Shown here piece after piece: positions 31,577-42,361 of a stretch of DNA of 64,000 bases (position 1 is its first letter; each line of letters begins with the position of its first letter). A program made the position numbers and the translations under genes. The stretch is from Curtobacterium sp. 458. GTDB taxonomy: Bacteria; Actinomycetota; Actinomycetes; Actinomycetales; Microbacteriaceae. The notes beneath the pieces were generated by a model. The model made no database searches. It was given only the letters and a program-made list of their open reading frames with translations, and had not been told where the DNA came from. Location: NCBI RefSeq assembly GCF_030406605.1, contig NZ_CP129104.1, positions 1,066,072-1,130,071 of the forward strand, in the 5' to 3' direction.

Positions 31577-32238
31577 ACGACGAGGTCCCCGACGACGACG
31601 TCCCCGAGGTCCGCCCCGCGGCCCCGGGGACGGCCGTCGCCGACCGTGCGGTGACCGGCTCCGAGAAGGAGACGCTGCACCGCTACCTCAAGAAGCACCG
31701 GGCGGCACTGCTCGCCAAGGTCGAGGGGCTGGCCGAGCGGCAGGCGCGCTGGCCGTTGACCCCGACGGGCACCAACCTGCTCGGGCTCGTCAAGCACGTC
31801 GCGGGCGTGCAGGTCGGGTACCTCGGCGAGGTCTTCGGTCGCCCGCTGCCCGACTCCCCCGCCTGGCTCGAGTCGTGGGAGGGCGACGACATGTACGCGT
31901 CCCTCGACGAGACCATGGCCGACGTGATCGCGTTCCACCACCGGTCCGCCGCGCACGCCGACGCCACGATCGAGGCGCTCGACCTCGACGCCCGCGGCGC
32001 CGTCCCGTGGTGGCCCGAGGAGCGCCGCGAGGTCACCCTCCACCAGGTCCTCGTGCACCTCGGGTACGAGGTCGCCCGGCACGCCGGCCACGCCGACATC
32101 GTCCGCGAGATGCTCGACGGCACCGCGGGCGACGGGGACGGCAACCTCGCCGAGAAGAGCGCCACCGACTGGGTCGCGTGGCGCGAGCACCTCGTCGACG
32201 TCGCCGAGCGGGCCGGGCTCCGCGACCTGCGCGCATAG
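31573..32238 (+). CDS. DinB/DUF664 family protein
   Basis: A 221-residue four-helix-bundle protein of the DinB superfamily, DUF664 branch. The metal-binding histidines are in GLVKHVAGVQVGYLGE and in YEVARHAGHADIVRE. In actinobacteria such proteins often act as mycothiol-dependent transferases. The N-terminal 25 residues are acidic and probably disordered. It is translationally coupled to the preceding gene. A CGGTA-TCGT-TACCG palindrome lies 12 nt after its stop codon. Confidence 0.9.
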   Translation: MNDEVPDDDVPEVRPAAPGTAVADRAVTGSEKETLHRYLKKHRAALLAKVEGLAERQARWPLTPTGTNLLGLVKHVAGVQVGYLGEVFGRPLPDSPAWLESWEGDDMYASLDETMADVIAFHHRSAAHADATIEALDLDARGAVPWWPEERREVTLHQVLVHLGYEVARHAGHADIVREMLDGTAGDGDGNLAEKSATDWVAWREHLVDVAERAGLRDLRA

Positions 32239-32250
32239 CCGACCCCCGCT

Positions 32251-32384
32251 CGGTATCGTTACCGTTCTCCCAGGGAGGACGTGCGGCACCACGGGTGACC
32301 AGGCGTTTTCATCGCACCTGCTCGGCCCTGACCCGTCGATCCGAACATTTGCAGATGTACAAGAAGCGACGCGCTGCGTAGCTT
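32251..32384 (+). promoter_or_regulatory. Promoter region of the opu operon
   Basis: CGGTA-TCGT-TACCG (32251-32264) is a short palindrome. The best promoter is TGTACA (32356-32361), 17 nt, TAGCTT (32379-32384), leaving a leader of about 55 nt with AGGAAGGAG before the GTG at 32445. The region 32345-32365 is distinctly AT-richer than its surroundings. Confidence 0.55.
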
Positions 32385-32444
32385 GGTCCGCGTTCGTGCC
32401 CCGATCTGTGGGCACTTCGACCGACCAGGAAGGAGCGCCCACCC

Positions 32445-33092
32445 GTGTTCCAGTACGTCGTGGAGCGATGGGACCAGATCTGGTTCTCCTCGTGGCAGCA
32501 CTTCTCGCTGGTGGTCCAGTGCGTCGTCCTCGCCACCCTCATCGCCGTGGTGCTCGCCGCACTCGTCTACCGCATCCCCGGACTCCGGGCCGCCGCGAAC
32601 GAGGTGTCGACCGTCGGGTTGACCCTGCCGTCGTTCGCCGTGATCGGCCTGCTGCTCGTCCCGCTCGGCTTCGGTGTCGTCCCGTCCGTGGTGACCGTGA
32701 CGTTCTTCGCCGCCCTGCCGATCCTCCGGAACGCGGTCGTCGGGCTCGGTGAGATCCCGGACACCATCGTCGAGTCCGCCCGTGGCATCGGCATGAGCCG
32801 CTTCCGCACCCTCGTGCAGGTCGAGCTGCCGATGGCGTGGCCGATCATCCTCACCGGCGTGCGGGTCTCCGCGCAGATGGTGATGGGCGTCGCCGCGGTC
32901 GCCGCGTACGCGCTCGGCCCGGGGCTCGGTGGCTTCATCTTCTCCGGGCTGTCCCGACTCGGCGGCGCGAACGCCCTCAACTCCGTGGTCGTCGGCACCG
33001 TGGGCGTGGTCCTCCTCGCCCTGGTCCTCGACCTTCTGCTCCTCGGCCTCGGCCGTCTGACCATCTCGCGAGGTATCCGTGTCCAGCACTGA
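32445..33092 (+). CDS. Osmoprotectant ABC transporter permease 1 (OpuCB/ProW-like)
   Basis: A 215-residue permease with five or six membrane segments. The inner-membrane coupling loop ETIVESARGIGMS-like (DTIVESARGIGMSRFRTLVQ) contacts the ATPase. It is the first of four genes for uptake of glycine betaine, choline or related compatible solutes. The GTG start has a strong AGGAAGGAG upstream. The 3' end overlaps the ATPase gene by 14 nt. Confidence 0.93.
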   Translation: MFQYVVERWDQIWFSSWQHFSLVVQCVVLATLIAVVLAALVYRIPGLRAAANEVSTVGLTLPSFAVIGLLLVPLGFGVVPSVVTVTFFAALPILRNAVVGLGEIPDTIVESARGIGMSRFRTLVQVELPMAWPIILTGVRVSAQMVMGVAAVAAYALGPGLGGFIFSGLSRLGGANALNSVVVGTVGVVLLALVLDLLLLGLGRLTISRGIRVQH

Positions 33093-34410
33093 ACGCAGCA
33101 GCACTGAACGCAGCAGCACCGACCAAGCCAGCGCTGCCCACACCGGCACCGCCACCGCCGACCCGTCCGTCACCGGGCGCGGGATCCTGCTCGACGAGGT
33201 CACGAAGCGCTACCCCGGCCAGGCGAAGCCCGCGGTCGACGGCATCACGCTCGAGATCCCGGCCGGCAAGGTCGTCATGCTCGTCGGCCCGTCCGGCTGC
33301 GGCAAGACCACCACGCTCAAGATGATCAACCGCCTGATCGAGCCCACCGAGGGCCGCATCGTCGTGGGCGAGGACGACGTCACGAACATCGACGGCGACG
33401 AGCTCCGTCGGCGCATGGGCTACGTGATCCAGGCCGGCGGCCTCTTCCCGCACATGACCGTCGCGGCGAACATCGCGATCGTGCCGAAGATGCTCGGCTG
33501 GTCGAAGGACAAGATCGCCGCCCGCGTCGACGAGCTCCTCGACCTGGTCTCGCTCGACCCGGACACCTACCGTGACCGGTACCCCCGTGAGCTCTCCGGC
33601 GGCCAGCAGCAGCGCGTCGGTGTGGCCCGGGCGCTCGCCGCGGACCCGCCCGTCCTGCTGATGGACGAACCGTTCGGCGCGGTCGACCCGATCACCCGGC
33701 AGCGGCTGCAGGACGAGCTGCTCCGCATCCAGGAGGAGCTGCACAAGACGATCGTCATCGTCACGCACGACTTCGACGAGGCCGTGAAGCTCGGCGACTG
33801 GATCGTCGTGTTCTCCGAGGGTGCCCACATCGTGCAGTACGACACCCCGGAGCGCATCCTCGCCGAGCCCGCGAACGAGTTCGTGGAGAACTTCATCGGG
33901 TCGGGCGCCGGGCTCAAGCAGCTCACGCTGAACCGGGTGCGGGACGTCGAGGTCGAGTCGGCCGTGACCTGCTCCCCCGGCGAGGAGGCGAAGGCCGTCC
34001 TCCAGCGCATGCGCGAGGCCGGTGGACACGGGCACGCCGTCGTGGTGGACCGTCGCCAGCGGCCGATCGGTTGGCCGACCCGCCGCCAGATCGAGCGGCT
34101 CGACCGCATCCCGGAGGGCATCGACCCCGACCTGCCCGTCGTCGGCGAGGCCGCGACCCTGAACGACGCGCTCGACACCATGCTCGTGTCGAGCGCCGGC
34201 GCCGCGCTCGTCACCGGACGTCGTGACGCCTTCCGCGGGGTGATCACCGTCGAGACCGTCATGGACGCCATCACGAAGTCGCGCGCCGCCGCGGCCGAGG
34301 AGCAGGCGTACACCCCGGTCGGCACGAACACGAACCCGATCGAGACGATGCCGTCCGCACCGGCGCCCACCGCGGCACCGGTCGCCGACCCGGAGCGCGC
34401 CGATGGCTGA
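33079..34410 (+). CDS. Osmoprotectant ABC transporter ATPase with C-terminal CBS-like region
   Basis: A 443-residue ATPase. Walker A is VGPSGCGKTT (residues about 73-82), the signature is ELSGGQQQRVG, and Walker B is LLMDEPFGAVD. Residues about 290-400 look like CBS repeats (GHAVVVDRRQRPIGW; GAALVTGRRDAFRGVITVET), the ionic-strength sensor in OpuA-type ATPases. The N-terminus has a perfect tandem 15-nt repeat (33085-33114) coding STERS twice. It overlaps both neighbours, so the operon is tightly coupled. Codons end almost only in G or C, unlike the next two genes. Confidence 0.94.
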   Translation: MSSTERSSTERSSTDQASAAHTGTATADPSVTGRGILLDEVTKRYPGQAKPAVDGITLEIPAGKVVMLVGPSGCGKTTTLKMINRLIEPTEGRIVVGEDDVTNIDGDELRRRMGYVIQAGGLFPHMTVAANIAIVPKMLGWSKDKIAARVDELLDLVSLDPDTYRDRYPRELSGGQQQRVGVARALAADPPVLLMDEPFGAVDPITRQRLQDELLRIQEELHKTIVIVTHDFDEAVKLGDWIVVFSEGAHIVQYDTPERILAEPANEFVENFIGSGAGLKQLTLNRVRDVEVESAVTCSPGEEAKAVLQRMREAGGHGHAVVVDRRQRPIGWPTRRQIERLDRIPEGIDPDLPVVGEAATLNDALDTMLVSSAGAALVTGRRDAFRGVITVETVMDAITKSRAAAAEEQAYTPVGTNTNPIETMPSAPAPTAAPVADPERADG

Positions 34411-35167
34411 CGTCGTCGCGACCGGGATCGATCGTTCCGCACGCAGCGCACGGCGCTCCCTCGTCGTGCAGCCGGTGGTCATACTCGTGGCACTGATCGT
34501 GTTCGCCGTTTGGCTGAACACGGCCGAGCTGACCGCCACCGAGCGCAGCACCCTCAACCCGGCGGACATCCTCGACCTGACCTGGCAGCACCTGACGCTC
34601 ACCGCCGAGGCGACGGCGATCGTCCTCGTGCTGGGGATCCCGCTCGGGATCGTGCTGACCCGAGGCTGGCTCCGGAGGGCGAGCGGGGTGGTCCTGGCCG
34701 TCGCAAACTTCGGGCAGGCCGCGCCAGCGGTCGGCCTCATCGTGCTGCTCGCGGCGTGGTTGGGCCTCAACAGCTGGTCTGCTGTCGTCGCCCTCGTCCT
34801 CTACGCGATCCTCCCGGTGCTCCGCAACACGATCATCGGCATCGAGAGCGTCGACCAGCGACTCGTCGAAGCCGGCCGAGGGATGGGGATGAGTGCCTCC
34901 GCGGTCCTCGTCCGGGTGGAGCTCCCCCTCGCCGTACCGGTCATGCTCGCGGGCATCCGTACTGCGCTGGTGCTCCTCGTCGGGACCGCGACGCTCGCCA
35001 CCTTCATCGGTGCAGGCGGTCTCGGACTCCTCATCACGACAGGCGTGAAGCTGTTCCTCCCGTCGGTCCTCATCTCGGGCGCGGTTCTGGTCGCACTGCT
35101 CGCCCTCGCCATCGACTGGCTCGGCCGCGTCGTCGAGACGGTTGCCCGACCGAAGGGACTTCGATGA
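34403..35167 (+). CDS. Osmoprotectant ABC transporter permease 2 (OpuCD-like)
   Basis: A 254-residue permease with six membrane segments and the coupling loop EAGRGMGMSASAVLVRVELP. It pairs with the first permease to form the channel. It overlaps the ATPase gene by 8 nt and the substrate-binding gene by 4 nt. Eight of its first 40 codons end in A or T, whereas none of 40 sampled codons in the ATPase gene (33241-33360) do, so the change in base composition starts near the beginning of this gene. Confidence 0.93.
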   Translation: MADVVATGIDRSARSARRSLVVQPVVILVALIVFAVWLNTAELTATERSTLNPADILDLTWQHLTLTAEATAIVLVLGIPLGIVLTRGWLRRASGVVLAVANFGQAAPAVGLIVLLAAWLGLNSWSAVVALVLYAILPVLRNTIIGIESVDQRLVEAGRGMGMSASAVLVRVELPLAVPVMLAGIRTALVLLVGTATLATFIGAGGLGLLITTGVKLFLPSVLISGAVLVALLALAIDWLGRVVETVARPKGLR

Positions 35168-36204
35168 AGCGCATATGCTCCGACAACACGGTGCTCGACC
35201 CTCGGAGGAGCCGACGACGGCCACGGACCGTTGCGGTCGCCCTCGGTGCCCTCGCAGTGATCTCCCTCGCGGGCTGCGGACTTCAGCCGTCCACGGCCTA
35301 CGTCCCCGGCGTCGAGCCGGCGTCGATCGAACGGATCGAGGACCTCCCAGCCGGGGCCCACGTCACCGTGACCTCGAAGGACTTCACGGAGCAGCTCGTC
35401 CTCGGCAAGATCGGCGTCATCGCGGCCAAGGCAGCGGGCTTCGAGGTCACGGACGAGACCAACGTCCCCGGCAGTGTCGCGGTGCGGCAGCTGATGCTCG
35501 ACGGGGGAGCGGACATGACCTACGAGTACACCGGAACCGCCTGGCTCTCGTTCATGGGCCACTCCGATCCGATCCGCGACGCGGAGGACCAGTACGTTGC
35601 TGTCCGGGACCAAGACGAGCAGAACGGGCTCACCTGGCTGCGACCTGCACCGATGAACAACACGTACGCATTCGCGGTCCGGTCCGAAGCGGTCGACGAA
35701 CTCGATGGCATCACGCGGCTGTCCCAGGTGAAGGACCTACCGAAATCCGAGCGGACGTTCTGCGTCGAGTCGGAGTTCTACTCCCGGCCTGACGGGTTCA
35801 AGCCGATGCTCGAGAAGTACGGATTGCAACTCGGCGATGGTGCTGACGGAATTCCTCGCGACAATGTGAGTATCCTTGACACCGGCACCGTCTACACCGC
35901 GACCGACCGGGGGAAGTGCAATTTCGGCGAGGTGTTCACGACCGACGGAAGAATCAAGGCACTCGGACTCTCCGTGCTCGAGGACGACGAGCAGTTCTTC
36001 CCGAACTACAACGTTTCGCCCGTGCTGAACAGCACGACACTCAAGAAGTACCCGCAACTGCAAGACGTTTACGACCAGATATCGCCGAAGCTCACCGACG
36101 CTGTCCTGCAGGAACTCAACCGTCAGGTGGACGTCGAAGGACGGGAGCCCGCCGACGTGGCGCTCGACTGGATGGTCAACGAGGGGTTCGTCGAGCGGCG
36201 CTGA
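35164..36204 (+). CDS. Osmoprotectant-binding lipoprotein (OpuCC/QAC-type)
   Basis: A 346-residue substrate-binding lipoprotein, last gene of the operon. The lipobox is LAGC (Cys38), after a long basic N-region. The OpuAC-type domain has VTVTSKDFTEQLVLGK and the aromatic-rich YEYTGTAWLSF segment. Ten of the first 40 codons end in A or T. The start overlaps the permease stop (ATGA, 35164-35167). A second copy of only the last part of such a gene remains at 36775-36840, suggesting this allele replaced an older one. Confidence 0.94.
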   Translation: MKRICSDNTVLDPRRSRRRPRTVAVALGALAVISLAGCGLQPSTAYVPGVEPASIERIEDLPAGAHVTVTSKDFTEQLVLGKIGVIAAKAAGFEVTDETNVPGSVAVRQLMLDGGADMTYEYTGTAWLSFMGHSDPIRDAEDQYVAVRDQDEQNGLTWLRPAPMNNTYAFAVRSEAVDELDGITRLSQVKDLPKSERTFCVESEFYSRPDGFKPMLEKYGLQLGDGADGIPRDNVSILDTGTVYTATDRGKCNFGEVFTTDGRIKALGLSVLEDDEQFFPNYNVSPVLNSTTLKKYPQLQDVYDQISPKLTDAVLQELNRQVDVEGREPADVALDWMVNEGFVERR

Positions 36205-36281
36205 CGTCCGGCTCGCCTTGTCGTTCCTGGCTCGGGACGGAAGCCTGCCCCGGATCGACCGGCGGCAGGCTTCCGGCCTCA

Positions 36282-36653
36282 TCAGAGCGAGCAGCTGACG
36301 TACGGCTTCTCCGCGGACGTGGCCTTGCCGTAGAGCGTGGTCACCGCGAAGTACGTTGTGCCGACAGGGAGGACGTGATCCTTGACCTTCCCTGCTTTCC
36401 ACTGCAACGCACCCGATCCCCCGTCTTGGATGAGGATCCCTCCGCGCTTACCGGTCGTGATCCCGACCCCGACTCGTCGTGACGAGCCGCAGTATCCTCC
36501 GAGAGCGACGACGTTGCAGGTCGTGACGCCGCCGCTGTACTTGCATTCGATCTTCGGGAGCTTGGCGGCACTCGCCGGCGCGGGTGCAATCATGAGCCCC
36601 GCTGCGACGACGACCGCGCCGATGATCCCGAACATTCCCTTGCGTGTGTTCAT
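36282..36653 (-). CDS. Small secreted protein with four cysteines
   Basis: A 123-residue protein with a clear signal peptide (GMFGIIGAVVVAAGLMIAPA, then ASA cleavage near residue 29). The mature part has Cys in ECKY, TTCN, GYCG and VSCSL, enough for two disulfides, and otherwise looks like a small beta-rich domain. Family unknown. The ATG at 36653 has AAGGGG upstream. The gene and its flanks (36205-36780) are less GC-rich than the rest of the window, and it sits inside the apparent replacement segment. Confidence 0.75.
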   Translation of the reverse strand: MNTRKGMFGIIGAVVVAAGLMIAPAPASAAKLPKIECKYSGGVTTCNVVALGGYCGSSRRVGVGITTGKRGGILIQDGGSGALQWKAGKVKDHVLPVGTTYFAVTTLYGKATSAEKPYVSCSL

Positions 36654-36774
36654 CACTTTCCCCTTCGTGATTGTACGGCAGGGCCGTTCTGACCCCCTCG
36701 ACCACCCTCGTACACATTCGCAGAGTCGGCAACCCCAAGCCAGAAATGATGTCGGAACCACATGACTGCGGCAA

Positions 36775-36840
36775 TTCGGCAGATCCGCCGACGTCGCCTT
36801 CGACTGGATGACGAAGGAAAGCTTCATCAGCAAGGGCTGA
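36775..36840 (+). pseudogene. Leftover 3' end of an osmoprotectant-binding protein gene
   Basis: The frame reads FGRSADVAFDWMTKESFISKG then TGA. It matches the C-terminus of the intact binding protein (ADVALDWMVNEGFVERR). There is no start codon or upstream coding part. It lies 570 nt after the intact gene's stop, directly before the operon-type terminator at 36854, so it is probably the end of the original last gene. Confidence 0.8.
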
Positions 36841-36853
36841 CGCGACCAGGAGA

Positions 36854-36897
36854 CGGACTGGAGGCCCGTGGCGACCCCGCCAGGGGCCTCCAGTCCG
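36854..36897. terminator. Terminator hairpin shared by opu remnant and TetR gene
   Basis: A 20-bp stem with one mismatch (36854-36873 with 36878-36897), a variant of the GGAGGCCCGTGGC family. It begins 14 nt after the pseudogene stop and ends 4 nt before the convergent TetR stop. Confidence 0.8.
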
Positions 36898-36901
36898 CGT
36901 G

Positions 36902-37516
36902 TCAGACGGTCGCGATCCGCGACGCCGTGTCGCGGATCAACGCGACCACCTCGGCGCGCACCTCGTCCGCGCTCTCGCCCTCCTGGCGCGCCGCGCTCCG
37001 CAGCGCGGTCATGCACATGCCGAGCAGCATCTCGGCGGCCTGGGCGGTGGCGGCCTCCGGCCCCCACGCCGGGTCGCGTGCCAGCACGGTCCGGACCGCG
37101 CCGACCATCGCCTCCGACACCGTCGTCATCCGCGTGACCTGCCGCCGCATGAGCTGCGGGAACCGCACGACGAGCTCCTTGCGGGCCGTCCGCTCGGTCT
37201 CGTCCGCGAACGTGTCGCCGAACACCAGGAACGCGAGGTCGACGACCGCCTGTGCCGCCGGCTCCCCCGCGACCGCCTCGAGGTGCGCGGCCAACGCCTC
37301 CGCCGACAGGTCGAGCTCGGTGTGCCCGAGGACGGCGTCCTCCTTCGAGTCGAAGTAGTTGAAGAACGTCCGGGGCGAGATGTCCGCCCGCGCGGCGATC
37401 TGCTCGATCGTGGTGTGGTCGATCTCGTGTTCGAGCGCCAGCGACCGGGCCGACTCGGCGATGCGTCGTCGCGTCTCGATGCGCTTCCGGTCGCGCAGAC
37501 CCAGTGGCTCGGGCAT
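36902..37516 (-). CDS. TetR-family transcriptional regulator
   Basis: A 204-residue repressor. The helix-turn-helix is TTIEQIAARADISPRTFFNYFDSKEDAV (residues about 35-62), followed by an all-helical ligand-binding domain with MRRQVTRMTTVSEAMVG. The FFNYF pattern is common in AcrR/MftR-type regulators of efflux pumps, but no pump is next to it. The ATG is six nt from TACAGT (37523-37528). It is divergent from the GNAT gene, whose leaderless start is 58 nt away. Confidence 0.9.
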   Translation of the reverse strand: MPEPLGLRDRKRIETRRRIAESARSLALEHEIDHTTIEQIAARADISPRTFFNYFDSKEDAVLGHTELDLSAEALAAHLEAVAGEPAAQAVVDLAFLVFGDTFADETERTARKELVVRFPQLMRRQVTRMTTVSEAMVGAVRTVLARDPAWGPEAATAQAAEMLLGMCMTALRSAARQEGESADEVRAEVVALIRDTASRIATV

Positions 37517-37573
37517 GCACCGACTGTAGCCGTCGGTGGGCACCGCGGCGGTGACGTGCATAGTGTCGGGTCC

Positions 37574-38101
37574 GTGGCGGCGTTCGGACGGGACATCGGG
37601 GACGGGTGCACGCTGACGCTGCGCGACCTCACGACCGTCGGGCCGCTGCACGACCTCGTCGTCGCGAACCTCGACCGGCTCCGGGCCGCCGAACCCTGGG
37701 CGTGGCAGGTGCAGAGCGCCGACACGATCGCCGTGCACACCGAGCACCTGCTCGGCCAGTACGCCATGGACCGGTCGCTCCCGTGCGTCATCCGGTCGGA
37801 CGACCGCATCGTCGGGGCTGCGTCACTGGCCTTCGACCCGTACCTGGGGCAGGCGTCGCTCGGTTACTGGATCGACGCCGGCCAGGAGGGACGGGGCATC
37901 GTCCGCCGCGCGGCCACCGTCCTCGTCGGCGTGGCCCGGGCGCGGGGGTGCGCGCGGGTCGAGATCCGGACGGCGGTCGACAACGAGCGCAGCCGCCGGC
38001 TCGCCGAGCGGCTCGGGTTCGTGCACGAGGGGACGCTGCGGAGCGCGATGCCGCTGGGGTCGCGGCGCGTGGACGTGGCGGTGTACGGACTGGTGCTCTG
38101 A
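37574..38101 (+). CDS. GNAT N-acetyltransferase (RimJ/RimL-like)
   Basis: A 175-residue acetyltransferase. The acetyl-CoA loop is in GQEGRGIVRRAATVLV, and the C-terminal helix ERLGFVHEGTLRSAM is typical of the RimJ/RimL branch that acetylates ribosomal proteins or amino sugars. The GTG at 37574 is seven nt from TAGTGT (37561-37566); a much longer frame upstream overlaps the TetR gene and is a shadow. Confidence 0.87.
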   Translation: MAAFGRDIGDGCTLTLRDLTTVGPLHDLVVANLDRLRAAEPWAWQVQSADTIAVHTEHLLGQYAMDRSLPCVIRSDDRIVGAASLAFDPYLGQASLGYWIDAGQEGRGIVRRAATVLVGVARARGCARVEIRTAVDNERSRRLAERLGFVHEGTLRSAMPLGSRRVDVAVYGLVL

Positions 38102-38136
38102 GCGGTGGGCGCTCCGACGCGCCAGTGCTGACGGCG

Positions 38137-38724
38137 CTATCGAGTCGCGCGCTTCGTGTCACCGACGCCGCTCGCTGCGCGGAGGTGCGCGGCGACCCGC
38201 TCGGCGAACACCGGGCAGCCGGCGTCCCGCAGCGCGACCGCGAGGCCCTTCCGGTTCGGCCGTCCGTTCCAGTACCGGTTCTGGTCGAGGACGACGTTGC
38301 GGACGAGCCACGGAACGGCGTCGTCGATCAGTACGAAGAAGTCGTCGCACCCGTACACCTCGTACGGCAGCGCGTCGAGGTCATCGAAACCACGGTCCTC
38401 CGTCAGCAGTACATCGGCCCGGCAGGCGAGCGCCGCGGCATGGACGTGCCGGTCCTTCCGGTCGCTGCCGGGCCAGTGAGCGAGACCGTCGAAGTCCTCC
38501 ACGAGTTCGTCGACGGCGCCCCTGATACTTCGCACGAGCTGCGTCGTCGCGCCACCGTCGCGGTCGGGATGGGTCGCGCGCAACCGTGCCACCACCTCGG
38601 CCAGGACGTCCTCGGTCGTGTGGAGCTGGAACATCCGCGGTACTTCGGCGCGGAGCAGGCAGAGCCAGTCCCGCAGTGTCCTGCTGAAGAAGACGTTGGC
38701 GTCGACGAAGACCCGTTGGACCAT
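38137..38724 (-). CDS. PIN-domain toxin
   Basis: A 195-residue PIN-domain ribonuclease, probable toxin. The acidic site includes Asp in VFVDANVFFS (near residue 8), Glu in TTEDVLAEV, Asp in SDRKDRHVHAAAL and Asp in VLLTEDRGFDD. The domain ends near residue 150, and a basic C-terminal extension (NRYWNGRPNRKGL) follows, making it longer than typical VapC. It starts 29 nt after the antitoxin stop, so the two are one operon. Confidence 0.88.
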   Translation of the reverse strand: MVQRVFVDANVFFSRTLRDWLCLLRAEVPRMFQLHTTEDVLAEVVARLRATHPDRDGGATTQLVRSIRGAVDELVEDFDGLAHWPGSDRKDRHVHAAALACRADVLLTEDRGFDDLDALPYEVYGCDDFFVLIDDAVPWLVRNVVLDQNRYWNGRPNRKGLAVALRDAGCPVFAERVAAHLRAASGVGDTKRATR

Positions 38725-38753
38725 TTCGGAACACTACCGGTGATGTTCCAACT

Positions 38754-39194
38754 TCACTCGAACGCTTCGCCGGCCGTCCGGACCTCGCGAGCCGCTGCCC
38801 GACGCTCGGCATCTCGGCGCTCCCGGAACTCGACGACGTCACGGCGACGGAGTCTCGTGTGGCTCCCGACCTTCGTCGAGGCGACCTCGCCCGCTCGGAT
38901 CAGCTTCATGAGCGTCGGGCGCGAGATCCCGAGTTCCTTGGCCGCCGTCGTCGTCGTGAGTTCTTCGGGTACGGAGACTGTGACGAGCGCCGAGCCGTTC
39001 GCGGTCGCGCGGATCGTGTTCATCACGAAAGTGGCGAGGTGTGCGGGCATCGTCATGCACGTCCCATCGTCGAGGGTGACCGACACGTCCACGACGTCGC
39101 GGTCCCGTGCGCGCCCCACGATGTCCGCGGCCTCATCGCGCACGATCGGGTCCGGGGTCACGTCGTGCGAAGCCAGGGTGCGTACGGGTGCCAT
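38754..39194 (-). CDS. Antitoxin with excisionase/MerR-type helix-turn-helix
   Basis: A 146-residue DNA-binding protein, probable antitoxin of the PIN protein. Residues about 82-125 form an excisionase-type winged helix (TTAAKELGISRPTLMKLIRA, then STKVGSHTRLRRRDV). The N-terminal 75 residues carry a strand-rich region (VVDVSVTLDDGTCMTMP), and the basic C-terminus is rich in Arg and Ala. The ATG at 39194 has AGGAG 6 nt upstream. A perfect palindrome at 39241-39264 is the expected operator. Confidence 0.85.
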   Translation of the reverse strand: MAPVRTLASHDVTPDPIVRDEAADIVGRARDRDVVDVSVTLDDGTCMTMPAHLATFVMNTIRATANGSALVTVSVPEELTTTTAAKELGISRPTLMKLIRAGEVASTKVGSHTRLRRRDVVEFRERRDAERRAAAREVRTAGEAFE

Positions 39195-39231
39195 CGTGCT
39201 CTCCTGTCGATCGGCCGCACTGTCGGGACTC

Positions 39232-39264
39232 ACACTACGAGGGTTGCACTTACAAGTGCAACCC
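39232..39264 (-). promoter_or_regulatory. TA operon promoter with perfect 10-bp-arm palindrome
   Basis: GGGTTGCACT-TACA-AGTGCAACCC (39241-39264) is perfect. On the minus strand the -10 box TAGTGT is at 39237-39232, and TTGCAC inside the palindrome (39262-39257) can act as -35 with 19 nt spacing. The antitoxin or complex would block polymerase here. Confidence 0.72.
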
Positions 39265-39306
39265 ATCGTCGATGGGCGGGACTCCTCGCTCCACGGCTCC
39301 GAGCGG

Positions 39307-41851
<2,545 letters not shown>

Positions 41852-41854
41852 CCC

Positions 41855-42298
41855 ATGGCGAAGAACGTCCGCATCCTGCACTGCCGCCCGGAGGACGTCT
41901 TCGACGTCCTGCGCGACGGCTGGCTCTTCACGACCTGGGTGGTCGGTGCGTCCCGGATGCGTGGACAGGACCCAGGGTGGCCAGCGGTCGGCACCCGGAT
42001 CCACCACTCGTTCGGCGTGTGGCCGATCGTCATCGACGACACCACGACCGTCGAGGTCTGGGATCCGCCGCACGCGATGACGATCCGGCCGAAGGGCTGG
42101 CCCATCGGGGAGGCCCGGGTCGCGCTCACGGTCGAGGAGCACCGGCGCGGCTGCAAGGTCACGATCGTCGAGAACGCGATCGCGGGACCGGGTTCGTACG
42201 TGCCGGACTTCCTCATGCAGCCCGCGATCTGGGTGCGGAACCACGAGACGCTGCGGCGGCTCGGCTGGGTCGCCGCGGGTCGCGCCGGGCGCGACTGA
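41855..42298 (+). CDS. SRPBCC-family protein
   Basis: A 147-residue START/Bet v1-like (polyketide cyclase) fold protein. It has the pattern of a hydrophobic-cavity binder: FDVLRDGWLFTTWVVGAS, then IHHSFGVWPIVIDDTTTVEV, and a C-terminal helix NHETLRRLGWVAA. It is the second gene after the phytoene-desaturase-like gene and probably acts on the same lipid-like substrate. It ends just before the 42-nt hairpin at 42304. Confidence 0.85.
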   Translation: MAKNVRILHCRPEDVFDVLRDGWLFTTWVVGASRMRGQDPGWPAVGTRIHHSFGVWPIVIDDTTTVEVWDPPHAMTIRPKGWPIGEARVALTVEEHRRGCKVTIVENAIAGPGSYVPDFLMQPAIWVRNHETLRRLGWVAAGRAGRD

Positions 42299-42303
42299 AG
42301 ATC

Positions 42304-42345
42304 GGACGGGAGGCCCGTGGCGGCGCCGCCACGGGCCTCCCGTCC
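42304..42345. terminator. 21-bp perfect hairpin, identical to 17207-17248
   Basis: The hairpin lies between the convergent SRPBCC and AroE-like genes and matches the copy at 17207-17248 base for base, including the preceding ATC. Confidence 0.88.
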
Positions 42346-42361
42346 GGTGCGACGGACGTCG

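Noticed and set aside
32279..32296. Five-codon frame GTG-TGA after GGGAGG in the opu leader
   Set aside because: Too short to support; the promoter found at 32356-32384 lies downstream of it.
33085..33114. Tandem 15-nt repeat as a regulatory site
   Set aside because: It is inside the ATPase coding region and only duplicates five residues in a disordered N-terminus.
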